Shown: piece by piece, positions 1 to 10,780 of the stretch
Position numbering within the stretch: position 1 is the stretch's first letter
How the letters are laid out: the number at the start of each line of letters is the position of its first letter
NCBI GenBank assembly: GCA_036346225.1
Contig: JARFIW010001189.1
Coordinates: 1,772,392 to 1,836,391, forward strand
DNA from: Platerodrilus igneus
Taxonomy: Eukaryota > Arthropoda > Insecta > Coleoptera > Lycidae
DNA: 64,000 nt
Reading direction: 5' to 3'
Notes under the pieces: generated by a model
What the model saw: only the letters and a program-made list of their open reading frames with translations
Database searches by the model: none
What the model was told of the DNA's origin: nothing
Made by a program: the position numbers and the translations under genes

Positions 1-1077
1 TATTTGGTAGTGGATATTTGTCATCTACCGTTTTTTCATTTAACTTTCTATAATCTATTACCATTCTGTACTTTCTCTTTCCGGTTGCGTCTATTTTCTT
101 TGGTACTATAAACACGGGGCTGCTCCATGGTGAATTGCAGTGCTGGATTATGTCTTGGTCTAATAGGTCTGCTACTTGTCTGTCAGCTTCTTCTTGGCTT
201 GCATGAGGTAGTCTATATGCTTTTGTAAAGATTGGTTTATTGTCTGTTAACTCGATATTATGTTTTACTGTGTTGGTGAATGTTAATGGTATTCCTTCGC
301 AATGGAATATGTTGCGGTATTCGAAACATAAGTTCTTAATTGCTCTTTCTTCTTCTTGATTGATATCGGTGTTAAAGCGGATGTTAGTTAAATTTTCTCT
401 TAACATTTCGTCATGTTCTATTGGGTTGTAATTATTTTCTAAATTTTCGTCTATTTCCATTTCGTTAAAATTTAGTTCTTCTACGTTAATTGGGTCTGTC
501 AATGATAATTCTACGGGATAGTCGTTTGAATTTAATATTGTTGTGGTTGCATAATTATCTTTTATTTGCACTAAGGCGGTTGGGGTTTCTACTCCTTGCT
601 GAAATGTCATATGATTTATTATTCCTAAATTTTTGTTAGATTTTACTGGGATTTTTATTTTTCTTTCCGTTCGGGGTTCTATAGTGTATTTTTGTTCAAT
701 TTGTGTGTTTTGAAATTTAATTGGGATTTTTCCGTATTTTGTCCTTAATAAGCGATTTTTAATGTCAATGTTGGCTCCTAATTTTCTTAGAAGGTCCATT
801 CCGATTAATCCGTCATATTTATCGTTAAATTCGAATACACAAAATTTATGTTTCATTTTAACATTAAATGTTCTCGGTAAGGGTATATTAGCTACGAATT
901 GGTGTAGTGTTGTTTGATGGGATGTTTTAATTTTAAATGGTTCTCTTTCTACGTAATCTAAATAGTGTTTTTGTACGGTTCTGGGGCTAATTAATGTTTT
1001 TGATGATCCGGTGTCGATTAATAGTTTGAATTTGGCGTGGGGTATTTCTATGTATGGTAATACTAAGTTTGGTTGTC
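1..1077 (-). CDS. pol: pol of gypsy A: protease and N-terminal reverse transcriptase (partial)
   Basis: On the minus strand the frame is open in the -1 frame relative to gag and starts where gag ends. A retropepsin active site, LIDTGSSKTLI, lies at about 985-1020. The flap and body region LIGMDLLRKLGANID follows at about 770-810. RT begins at about 160 with SPWSSPVFIVPKK and MVIDYRKLN, and the window ends in the DKYPLPN segment, so the YxDD catalytic box lies outside. No stop codon is visible in this part. Expression is expected through -1 frameshifting from gag, as in gypsy elements. The corresponding frame of copy B has a stop at 42386-42388 where this copy has a leucine codon. Confidence 0.8.
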
Positions 1078-2250
1078 TATGAATTGGTCCATTTGAAAAT
1101 TTGAGTTCGAGTTTTCTTCGTCATACTCCTCGTAAGTTTCGTATTGTTCGTCACGTTCGTAAGTTTTTGTATGGTTTGATTCATTGTTTGTAGGTGTCTC
1201 AATGTAATTATTCTGGTCAGTGTCAAATTTTTCTATTTCTTGATGAAATAATTCTTCCGATGTAAAATTACGTTTCTGATGAGGGTTTGGTCGGATATGT
1301 GTTATTTTTGTGTTTTGTCTGGTGTTACCAGATGAGGTATCCATTGGTGTTGGTTTGTAATAATTGTTAGGGTTGTTATGAGTATTAGTCATTGGTGTAT
1401 TTCTATTGGGGTTTGCGTTGAATATTGGTCTTTGTTGGTTTAAGTTTTGATTAAATCTTGGCTGGAATGCTGGTTTCGTAAAAGTTGGGTTAAATGTTGG
1501 TTTTGAAAAATGTTTAAATTGATTATTAAAATTTGTATTGTTAAAACTTGGGTTATTACTTTGCGGTTGATTTGTTTGTGCGTTAAAGGGTGTGAATTTT
1601 TGTTGAGGGATTGTTTGTCTTGTGGCTTGTATGGTTTTTATTGGTGAATAACTTTTATTCGCGTTGGGATTGTATAGTCTGTTGCGGTAATACATTACAT
1701 TTTCTTCTTCTATTACTAGGCTCATAGCTTCTTCTAGATTTTGGGGTCGTTGGAATCTGATTTTATCCGATAGTCGTTCTGGTAAAGCGTTTATGTATGT
1801 GTCTAGTGCCATTTCGTCATACATTTTTGTTTTTAAATGTCTAACGTTTTGATCGGTTTCTTCGATTTTTAATTTTGTTAAAATTAAACTTCTCACGTCT
1901 TGGCATTTCATTCCGAATTGGTAGGGGGATTGATTGTGTTCCATTCTAAGGTTTATTAGGTCTCGTACCAGGCATTTTATATTACGTTGGTCCCCAAAAT
2001 ATGCAATTAGTAGTTGTTTAAACTCCTGCCATTCCTGTAATTCGTCCCTACTGGCGATTAAGGTTAGTGCCCTTCCGGTTAGTTTACTTATTACCAAGCG
2101 TATAAGCAATGAATTTCTTGCGTCATCTCCGGGTTTGTAGAAGGTTTTTAGGAACATTTCAGATGCTCCAATGAAATTTGAGAGATGGGCTTCCGTGCCA
2201 TCAAATATCTGGATTGTCTCCAAATAGAGTCGCAAGTCTGTGTTACTCAT
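1063..2250 (-). CDS. gag: gag of gypsy A
   Basis: Intact 395-residue gag polyprotein; it would form the intracellular particle. The first ~190 residues are a compact alpha-helical capsid-like region (LYLETIQIFDG start, then FKQLLIAYFGDQRNIKCL and YQFGMKCQDVRSLIL). Residues ~200-310 are a low-complexity Asn/Pro/Gln/Phe-rich stretch, and the C-terminus is acidic with repeated Glu/Tyr. No CCHC zinc knuckle is present, as is usual for errantivirus gags. The start is the ATG at 2250, directly after the leader; the copy in element B begins at the equivalent ATG. It ends at a TAG that overlaps the -1 pol frame. The two gags have the same length and differ by scattered substitutions. Confidence 0.85.
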   Translation of the reverse strand: MSNTDLRLYLETIQIFDGTEAHLSNFIGASEMFLKTFYKPGDDARNSLLIRLVISKLTGRALTLIASRDELQEWQEFKQLLIAYFGDQRNIKCLVRDLINLRMEHNQSPYQFGMKCQDVRSLILTKLKIEETDQNVRHLKTKMYDEMALDTYINALPERLSDKIRFQRPQNLEEAMSLVIEEENVMYYRNRLYNPNANKSYSPIKTIQATRQTIPQQKFTPFNAQTNQPQSNNPSFNNTNFNNQFKHFSKPTFNPTFTKPAFQPRFNQNLNQQRPIFNANPNRNTPMTNTHNNPNNYYKPTPMDTSSGNTRQNTKITHIRPNPHQKRNFTSEELFHQEIEKFDTDQNNYIETPTNNESNHTKTYERDEQYETYEEYDEENSNSNFQMDQFIDNQT

Positions 2251-2317
2251 GTTGGTTAAGGGTTGTTTTCGATTTTGGGAAATTTCAAAAAAAATTTTAT
2301 TATTATTATTTTTTGAA

Positions 2318-2680
2318 TTGAGGTTTATTTCGCTATTTGTATTGTTACTTTTGCTTCGGATTTATTAATTTTCCGTTTGGGTTGTAAAATTTCAAATTTT
2401 GTAGAAATTGGGGTTGGTTTTGTTATTTGTAGCGTTAATTATGCTTGGGATGTATTAATTTTTCTTTTGGATTGAATAATTTTGAATCTTGTAAAAATTA
2501 GGGTTGATTTAGCTATTTGAAACGTTAACTTTGGTTTTGGTTTGTTAATTTTTTCTTTAGATTAGGTAATTTCAAATTTTGTAAAGATTGAGGTTTATTT
2601 TGTTATTTTTCAGCGTTATTTCTAGTTAGGATTTGTTAATTTTCAGTTTAGATTGTGGAAATAAAAATTTACACAGTGCG
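2318..2680. repeat. Leader tandem repeats of gypsy A (about 4 units of ~90 bp)
   Basis: Degenerate direct repeats begin near 2322, 2413, 2505 and 2590. Each carries the pattern gaggtttat-ttt...tatttg...cgttaat...ttgg...attaatttt. They lie between gag and the 5' LTR. Copy B has about eight units at the same place (44430-45140), so unit number varies within the family. Confidence 0.75.
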
Positions 2681-4023
2681 GATGTACTTGTGAGATTTAT
2701 ACTCAATACCGTAGTGTTGGATTCGCTTGTTTTATGCAGCTTTTAATTTGTCTTATATTCTAAATATAACTTGAGGTTAATTGCTCCTGTACTCTATTGT
2801 TGCAATTTAAATACTTAAGTTGTAGGCTTTGTTATTTAATCACGTACGTTGAGGTAATTGCACTTACAGGTGTTATTTTCAATATATAGGAATTACTAAT
2901 TTACTTGCTAATGCTTTTGCATAAAGTGTTACGTCTAGTTTTATTCTTAGATATCTCGGTGTTCACGACTTGAAATTGAACTCTTCGTTACGTGCGTTTT
3001 CAGGTTTATAATTATGAGCGTATGATAACGTTTAGCGTTATTCTGTATTCGTATTGGAATAATGCACTTTATAAATGCTGATTAATTAATTGAAAGACGT
3101 TTAGATTTTATACCGTGTTTGTTGCAATTGCACACGCTTTTATGGATTAATTACTTGTAGGTATTAAATGCAAAAAACTGCGTTGCTTTTATTTATTCCG
3201 TGATGGATTTAATACTTATGATGCGAATTGTGTTGTTGAAAGTTAAACTTTAGTTCTGAAAGCGATTTCTCTGAAGTTTTAATTGTATAATAAAGGATGC
3301 TTCCTTCGTGACTTTGCTTATCTTAGGTGGTTTTAGGTTACCGTAGCAGAGTGTTTTGCTATAATTTTATAAGGTCAATGGTTTTAATAATCGTTCCGTA
3401 CTGTTTGTTCGAATTAGCTTTGAACTTAAGTTTGCGTTCTGTGTTTTTATTTTACCGGATTGAAAACGTGCTTTTGAATCGCGCTGGTTAATGTTTTTAT
3501 TTTGGTGTTAGTGAATGTGCGCCTGTTTATTTTTGGATTATTTTTGAGTTCGTTCTATTTAATTGTGGTAAGAATCTCTTAAATATCAAGTTTCATTTGC
3601 TTTTTAAAAGAAAGTCTCTTTTTAAAATTCAAGTCTCATTTGCTTTTTAAAGAAAAAATATCTCTTTAACATTCGTTTCATAAAATGTTTTACAGTCTCG
3701 TTTTGAAAATAATTCACTTTGTAACTATTTTCAAGAAAATATTCATAAAATAAATTCATAAAACAATAATAATAAAATAATAATACTAGCATATATCAAT
3801 TATAGTTTTTGGTTTAAAAAAAGGTATGGAAATGAACTTACATTAATTTCATCTGTTTCTTTGGTGGGTTCGATCGATTCTGTATCTTGTCCACCTTGGT
3901 TTGTTTGTTGGCCTTAGACGATTCTTGTTCTGCGTCCAACTTGGTTTGGGTTCTGCCAAAATTTCGAATTAAAATTCTTGGTCACCAATCTTCCGATTTT
4001 TGGATTCTCAGTGCCCTTTTGAC

Positions 4024-4042
4024 ATCCGTTACGACTGCGCCA
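4024..4042 (-). other. Primer-binding site of gypsy A
   Basis: Minus strand next to the 5' LTR reads TGGCGCAGTCGTAACGGAT, with the first T shared with the LTR end. TGGCGCAGTCG matches the 3' end of an insect tRNA-Ser (CGACTGCG plus CCA), the primer type known for 17.6/297-like elements. The identical site occurs in copy B at 60951-60969. Confidence 0.75.
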
Positions 4043-4558
4043 GTTAAAGTTCGGGCCTTTAGAGCTGTGTTTTTAAAAACGTTGATACTTTAACAAAATT
4101 TATTTAATATAATTTGTACATAATAACTTTATAAAAAATTAATTAATTGTACTGGGCGAGTAGTCTAGGTAGACAACAATGCAAAAGTTGTAATACGCAG
4201 ACTGACTCGATTGAGTAGCTCAAACAACGAAGTATGGAGTTTGAAGACTGACTGCCGGGCATTGAGCTCCCGGGCTTTTTATAATAACCTGCCCCTCACA
4301 CGGCTTGTGGGAACTTGCAGATCTCATGTCTGCTTTACACTTTGTTACAATGTATCAATCTTAATTCTAAGTAATTGCGGTCTGTTGACCGCCTGTGACC
4401 TGCCACCTGCAGTATCACTGCCCTCACGGATGCAAAGTTGCATGTCCGTTCTCATGAACTGTCGATAACCTCTCTGGGTTATCCTTGTGTTACAATGTTG
4501 CATTGAACTTATACTTTTACTTAATAATTTCTAATAATTCCTATTAGATTCAATATAT

Positions 4559-4605
<47 letters not shown>

Positions 4606-4624
4606 TAATTGGGGATACATAACT
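4042..4624 (-). repeat. 5' LTR of gypsy A
   Basis: It runs from AGTTAAAG to GATACATAACT, giving the inverted termini AGTTA/TAACT. It aligns with the two LTRs of element B (39085-39613 and 60969-61541). It carries a (TA)n tract at about 4560-4603, close to the LTR start in element orientation; the tract differs in length between all three LTRs and explains most of their length difference. Confidence 0.9.
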
Positions 4625-5175
4625 TGCGTTGCACAAAATCAGGATTTGCATATTCCGTTTAGAGGATAGGAGTTGCATGAATATCAACTTCTACAAAAAC
4701 GCAACGTCATACATGGAACATTAAAACAACAACACAATTAGAAAAACCAAGATTTGTGATTGTTGGTTTCCACACCAACCGAAAAAATTGATACATGAGC
4801 AACTACAGTCGTTTTGATCATTGCTATTTAACCAACATGACATTCTATTTAAATTCAGAAATTTTCCCCTACGATAACTTAAATTTGAAGTTCGAGAATA
4901 AACAGACTGCGTTGTTATATAAGATGTATGCCCAGTTTCAGCAATCATACTACGAAAAGGAAAATGAACCACTTTTTAATCTTGAAGATTTACGAAGTAT
5001 TGCACCATTAGTAGTCATAGATTATTCTAGACAAAACGAAGCGTTAAAATCTTACTGTCGATATTAGATTAGAATTTGAAACTAGCAGAAACATTTTGCC
5101 AAATACATCTTGTCATTGCCTTATACTTCATGATAAGATAGTCAAATACAATCCACTCTCAAACAGCATAAAAAT
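4625..5175 (+). pseudogene. Double-jelly-roll capsid-like gene fragment
   Basis: Open piece 4795-5067 reads SNYSRFDHCYLTNMTFYLNS, then FPYDNLNLKF, ALLYKMYAQFQQSYY and APLVVIDYSRQNEALKS. This pattern, by my recollection of the family, is typical of the double-jelly-roll-like domain proteins found with PolB genes in arthropod and cnidarian genomes. Similarity extends upstream in shifted frames (IPFRG, then a stop, then ELHEYQLL; then QRHTW...QLEKPRFVIV) to the gypsy A junction, and downstream (RLEFETSRN...HCLILHDKIVKYNPLS). At least two frameshifts and in-frame stops (for example the TGA just before the Met of the open piece) make it a pseudogene. The N-terminal half is missing, cut off by gypsy A. 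It is best read as a relic of a Polinton/Maverick- or adintovirus-like element. Confidence 0.6.
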
Positions 5176-5267
5176 ATTAAAATTTCTTTATTATTACGGT
5201 ACCTTCACAAATTATGAAAAAGAAAAAAAACAATAAATCATTTAGCAATCACAGTCTATTTATTATT

Positions 5268-5571
5268 ATTTTACATATTCAGGCGCTAAAGGTAAGTCAC
5301 TGTAAATTTCATGTAAAGATACTGGGTAGTGTAAATCGCATTCAAAAAATAAATATATCCAACATCAGAATCATCGACAATAATAAGTAACGTCTAAACG
5401 TAATAGTTCTGTACTGGTGCCATCTAAAAAAAATTCAAATTCTTCATATGGAAGATATTCAAACATTTCAGCCCCATATAAATTATTAACATCAAAATAC
5501 ATTAAATATTTAGAATTAATATTGTCTTTTAATGCAATTGGAATTGTAGCGTAATACTGAATCAAAATGTA
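5268..5571 (-). pseudogene. Protein-primed DNA polymerase B fragment
   Basis: The minus strand encodes QYYAT then YLMYFDVNNLYGAEMFEYLP, the motif-A region (Dx2NNLYG) of protein-primed family B polymerases of Polintons and related viruses. After a frameshift it continues DDSDVGY and CDLHYPVSLHEIYSDLPLAPE, also characteristic of this family. Only about 100 residues remain of a normally >900-residue enzyme. The exonuclease region, the YxDTDS box and most of the palm are absent. It is convergent with the capsid-like fragment on the plus strand, about 90 bp away. Confidence in the family is high from the motifs; which element type it came from is inference. Confidence 0.7.
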
Positions 5572-6156
5572 AATAGTTATAAAGTCCGAAACGGGAACAA
5601 ATGTTGAACACCCTCCTTAAGCAGATCATGATTGTTTATATACCTTCGAGTGTAACACTTCACTGTTAACTTTAAAATATCACTACTAACTTCGGTCACT
5701 AGCTAAATTACTTTATAATTAATATCTGTAGAAATTTATTGACTATTTATACATAAACATGTTTTGATGTAAGCAACTAGCTATAAAATTAAACATTTGC
5801 AATTTTTCAAAAAAATAAAGCAAATTGGAAATTCTGCTGGTAACTATAAAAAAATGCATATTTGCAATTTGTTTTCAGACAACGAATCAAATTCATTATG
5901 TTGCTAAGAGCACCATTATTTTTGCTTACATACACTTTAAAAAAAAATTACAAATTTGCATCGTTTTCTGAAAAAATTGCACATGAAAATTTTATATATT
6001 CAGCTATCTAATTATTCTAATGAATAAAAAACAATATGTAAGCAAAAAATATTTATGCTCTCGGCAAAAAAATACCGATAACGATCAACATTGCATTCTT
6101 TGAGTCTTGGTTACTGCTTTACAAAATCTTCATAGAATATCTAGCTATCAACTTTT
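5572..6156. other. Non-coding spacer inside the capsid-like/PolB relic
   Basis: AT-rich with many A and T runs. I see no credible ORF, RNA gene or repeat apart from the flanking inverted matches. Confidence 0.5.
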
Positions 6157-6400
6157 TTTGATTCAGTATTACGCTACAACCCCATTCGTTTCTAATTGTA
6201 TTAAAGAAATAAAAAAAATTGAGAAGCTCAAGGATCTCGCAATTAACCTATATTGCATAGAAAATATTAAAAAATACGCCCGTTTTTTTTGTTTAAGTAA
6301 AAATTTAGGGAAAAAATGGAATCTATTAATCTGATGTTGCGTTTCTTGTTTCATGCCATCCTGTAAATGGAATATGCAAATCGTGATTTTGTGCAACGCA
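6157..6400. repeat. Inverted partial copy of the capsid-like/PolB segment
   Basis: About 30 bp at 6157-6186 match the reverse complement of 5540-5571 (the QYYAT codons of PolB). 6355-6399 matches the reverse complement of 4626-4670 (the HIPF... codons of the capsid-like gene). The order of the matches is mirrored, as in an inverted duplication whose right arm has an internal deletion. The two arms are not equal in length (about 945 versus 240 bp). Confidence 0.6.
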
Positions 6401-8700
6401 TGGCATTTTTCATAAAACTTTGTTAAAGCATCTCTTCTTCATCAGGTGTAGGATTAATTATAGCACCTAGTAAAACTAACTCATGACGGAGGTTTAAAAT
6501 AATTTTTAAAATTCAACTGTTTCATTCGCACATAGCCATGAGTGTGTAAATTATTAAACAATTGACAGTTTAATTTAATTTTGTATTAGATTGATTTAAT
6601 CTCAGTTTACAGAACGGATGTAGAAACAATTTTTGACTTTTAATCTGAGTGCATGAAATGCATGTCATCTAAAAATTGCAGAGTTGCCTTCAGTATGTAA
6701 ATATGGAAATGCGAATGCTGAAGAAGCAATAGACTAAGACTTTCGTGACAAAGAAAAAACGCTGTCGTATGTAATTTTTTGTGATAAAGTACTACAAATT
6801 AGACAATAGAAAACATCTATGATATCGATATCGTTATCTTTAATATATTTAATTAAAATGTATAAAAGTCAATTCCTTTCAGTTTTACTGAAAAAAGTAA
6901 ATATTTTAAATATGGTATAATAATGTGTTTAAAATCTATGGAAAACTAGTAACCAGCTATTCTTAAATTGCGTCGATCAATTATAATTGCTTTTAGGGTT
7001 TGGAGTCCCATTCATGCTCACTGAGTGGGTTTATTAATTATTCTGCTGATGTTAGCATTAAATTTCTCGCTTTTATTTTTTTTCTGAGGACGTCAGTATT
7101 AAATTTATACATGACTCGGTTTATTAAATTTTCTGTAGATTTCATATTTCTACAATTGCTATCTAGACAATACATTAGCATTAAATTCTTGCTGACATGG
7201 GTTGAAGTTTCTGCTGTTCTTGTTGTTTAATATCCTTATATACTCAAGATATGTGTGTGATAATCGCTCAATCTTTATTGTCAAGTTGTAGTTGTAGGTT
7301 CTATAGAACAAATCAAAAATGAAAACTTTTTTAAAATTGCCCTTGTCAGGAAAGAATAATGATAGTGGTTGGGGTTAAAATTATTGAGTAGTTTATAGTC
7401 AATCCAAATGAAGTGCTGGAAAAATCGTTGACTCCGTGAGCAGATCCACCAATTGCAACGTACCACCTGATGACACCAATACACACAGTATGTATTCGTT
7501 GGCTTAATATAGATTTAATTTTCTTAATGCATTTACTTGCTCTAATCTTCATCTGAATCTTTTTTTTTTAGTGAACACGAATAAGAACAACCAGAAACGA
7601 CCGCGCTTCAAAGATGAACAAGACAATCGTCATATAACCGATAAGGCAATATTTTACCGTTCAGAGTTGGAGTGAGTTAGAACTGTTCTTTATATTTGGG
7701 ATGCTTGTGCATTTAGAAAACGAAGATATAAACAACTTAAGTGAATTATAGTACATAACATTATATATATATATATGTATTGTATAAATTACAATAAAGA
7801 AAAATACATTGTGTGTTTCATTTCACATTACTCCCGATTTAATAACTACGACTTGTTATTCTTTAAAAGCGAGAATGAAAAATTGATGCAATCAGTCTGT
7901 CTGTGTGTCTGTCTTTGACAAATTTCGAGATATCTGTACAATTTGTTAAATGTTGTAAAACCAGTAAAGAGCTATTGCGTTGATCAATTATAATTGCTTT
8001 CAGGGTTGAGAGTCCCATTCGTGCTGACTGAGTTTAATCTTTTTTTCTGCAGACCTCAGCATTAAAAATTTCTTACCGTCTACAATAATAATACAGACAC
8101 AATCTTTCTATTGTTTTTTATTATTATTAAACCATTCTTTTAATAACAAGGTATTTTGATTTGCACATTGCAGACTATTATTGCTGTGTCTATAACAATG
8201 GATGTTACATAGTAAACGATTGTTGATTTTTAAATCCGATAGCTTAGGACAACCTAGAGCAAGCATATCAGTTACAACGTTTTGCATTAAATAGTTTTCC
8301 ATCTATTTCTTCTTTTCTAGACCCTTCACACATACTTCTTTACCGGGTCGGATAATTTGCATCAAATAAAGCGCTATATGTGATGACACCATTCCAGCCG
8401 TTGAAGATTAATCCCAAGAAATACCATGAATTTTCCTTGTCACCCAGGCGTTATGTTTTATATGATCTTGGCTCAAACAACTAGACTACATTGGCAGTTT
8501 AAAAATTTGATGCCACTTTCCGACAAGTCCAAAACCGCAATTTCTTTGCACACAAACTCGTTTTTCTTGTATTTAAATTCCTGAATATCAATTATATACA
8601 TGTTTGTATATGTAGGTATGTAAATATATGCAGTAAACTTCGACTAATTAAATTAATATTAGGAGCAATCTCCTTATATAGTAGATTACCACCATCTGCG
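6401..8700. repeat. Non-coding stretch with a dispersed direct repeat
   Basis: No credible gene. About 120 bp at 6950-7075 (containing gatcaattataattgctttt and ggagtcccattc) recur in direct orientation at 7965-8075. 7840-7950 (ataactacgacttgttattc, then aaaaattgatgcaatcagtc) belongs to the repeat family found again at 9205-9250, 19330-19420 and 20430-20520. A short (TA)n lies at about 7762-7777. Confidence 0.55.
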
Positions 8701-8739
8701 TACTTTGCCAACCTTCTTTTCATTAGCATATTTTGCATT

Positions 8740-8808
8740 TTTTCGCTAGAATTCAATACAGCTCCACATTTTTTCTGCACGCATTTACATTTTTCAATGT
8801 AGCAGCAT

Positions 8809-8853
<45 letters not shown>

Positions 8854-9092
8854 GTGTGTGTGTGTGTGTAAATACGTTTTGAAGTTAAACCGACCTATGT
8901 GTATTTGCAACCTCTAAACAAAAGTAAAAACATAAATCAGAATCCACTTTAATTAAATACACCATCCTTTATACAACTGACTTAGATGTGATATTATGAA
9001 ACTGACCTACTTTATAACGTCTCGCTAGAGAACCGAATTCAAAAGAGCTCCACATTTTTTCTGCACGGACCTACATTTTTTCAATGTAGCAT

Positions 9093-9170
<78 letters not shown>

Positions 9171-9261
9171 TATTTTGAATCTGACCTACTTTATAACTTC
9201 TCGCTAAGTGGGAATGAAAAATTGATGCATTCAGTCTGTCTGTCTGTCTTTGACAAATCAT

Positions 9262-9296
<35 letters not shown>

Positions 9297-9297
9297 T
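8740..9297. repeat. Left part of a satellite-like array with (GT)n and (TA)n tracts
   Basis: Two units carry cagctccacattttttctgc followed by caatgtagcatacgtgtg. Long (GT)n tracts lie at about 8811-8869 and 9094-9168, and a (TA)n tract at 9262-9297. The same unit recurs at 19.3-21.3 kb. Element 1 begins exactly at the end of the (TA)n tract, so this is one array split by that insertion. Confidence 0.75.
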
Positions 9298-10258
9298 ACT
9301 CATATTTAGACCAGGGTAGAAAATTAATGAATTACATAAAATAATTTTAATCACCGTGTATAAGGAATTTTATTAGATAATACGCGTTATTAAAACCGTG
9401 AAGCATAAAAATTTATTAGTTTCAGTAAAAATAAGAGATTTAAATCATGTACAAGACGCTTTATATCAAAAGAAACAGTATTAAAAGCTCTACGTGTAAT
9501 TTAATTATTCCTAATAAAGAAACAAATGGAAATTACGTGCAAAATTTATATTAATTAACCCTATTTTAAGTAACCGGTATTAAACAAAGTGTACACATAA
9601 TAATTAATATTTAATTTGTATTCGCTAAAATGAAAGGATAGAAGTCAATTTTAATTGGAGTTAATTAAACCATTATTAATAATAAGCATAAAAGTCTGTG
9701 AAAATCCAGGATTGTAATACCAGAAAATAAAGCTCTGAGAATTAATATTATGTTTGAACACCTGCGTAGTTTAAAAGCTCATTCTGCGTAAATTTTGCAG
9801 ATAATTAATGGTTACAAAGAATCTTGGAGAAACCGGGGCTTAATATTCACGGGAAGGCGCGATACGGGGTTATTTAACCCAGATAGTCCACATGGACTGA
9901 AAATAATCGATAATAAAGAATATCAATTTGCACCAATACGAACAGGTTAGAAAAGGAAAGAGAAAATGCGTCAAGCAAAGACACATATAGTAAAAGGCGG
10001 GATTTGAGCAACGTCACGAGGGTCACGATTGGTTGAAAATAAGATGCAAATATCAGAGGTAGAAACAACAATTTCTGTACAAAATTAATTAGTTATTCTC
10101 GGACATGTTTGCGTGCCGTGTGAGAATTTCTGATATTTTCAACTGGCGAGTGCAAAATTCGTAAAAACCGACGCGCGAGCTACGGAATGGGAAACGAGAA
10201 TGCGAAATTCTTTAGAATTGTCCATTTTGGGGAACAGACCGACAGACAGGCTAACCGC

Positions 10259-10266
10259 TATATATA
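10259..10266 (+). promoter_or_regulatory. TATA box of the element 1 5' LTR
   Basis: TATATATA follows gacagacaggctaaccgc. It is conserved at the same place in the other two LTRs (18073-18080 and 36417-36426). This is the likely core promoter of the family; the transcription start is not determined. Confidence 0.5.
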
Positions 10267-10780
10267 CCGAGGTGAATATAAACAAGCTCTCTTAGATCTT
10301 CGACTTGATTGAACGCGTTAAACAGTGCTTTTTAGTTTTCCGGTTTTAATATTAAATAATTTAAACAGTTTGCTCGAATATGTTTGTGATTTAAAACAGC
10401 TTGTTCTTTACGTGCTACAATAAATGTACTTTAGAGCACTTAGAAAAGAAGATACAAGGTAATAAAGTTTAGTATCACTGTACCAATTGGTAAAAAAAAA
10501 TTTACAACTACAAATATATACACAAAAGTAGGCAGTTTTGGCGTATATTGGTGAAAGTAGTATGAAGTTCTTTGTTATTTTTCGGGGGTATTAATACTTA
10601 AATGGTGCATAAACGTGTCTGGATCCACAAAACAAGGTTCAGATATACACAGATTAGTTCCGGAAAAGCCCTGAAACAACTTTAAATAAATGGTGATGGA
10701 GAAAATTTTTAAAGCGTTGAGAATCAGAAGCCATAAATATAACCCAGTTGGAATGGTGTAATTAACAAAGGGACGATGTA

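Larger units (their letters stand above)
1..4624 (-). mobile_element. Ty3/gypsy errantivirus-like element A, 5' part
   Basis: Read on the minus strand the order is 5' LTR (4624-4042), primer-binding site, long leader with tandem repeats, gag, then protease and the start of reverse transcriptase, cut off by the window edge. The same order, at nucleotide similarity high enough to align by eye, recurs in element B (39085-61541), so both are one family. A gag without a CCHC zinc knuckle, LTR ends AGTTA...TAACT, a tRNA-Ser-like primer site and an env gene in copy B all fit insect errantivirus-type gypsy elements (17.6/297/TED group). The four bases after the LTR are TGCG, but the other end lies outside the window, so the target duplication cannot be tested. 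The leader between 2681 and 4022 has no credible ORF. Confidence 0.9.

Noticed and set aside
4211..4468. 85-residue ORF inside the gypsy LTR
   Set aside because: Lies fully within the LTR, is not conserved as an ORF in the other two LTR copies, and resembles no known protein.
4626..6399. Classical terminal inverted repeats of a DNA transposon
   Set aside because: The outer match lies inside capsid-like coding sequence and the arms are very unequal, so I read it as an inverted duplication and not as terminal repeats. No target duplication can be seen.
9025..9354. 109-residue minus-strand ORF rich in Thr-His
   Set aside because: It is only the translation of a (GT)n microsatellite and the adjacent (TA)n; no coding evidence.
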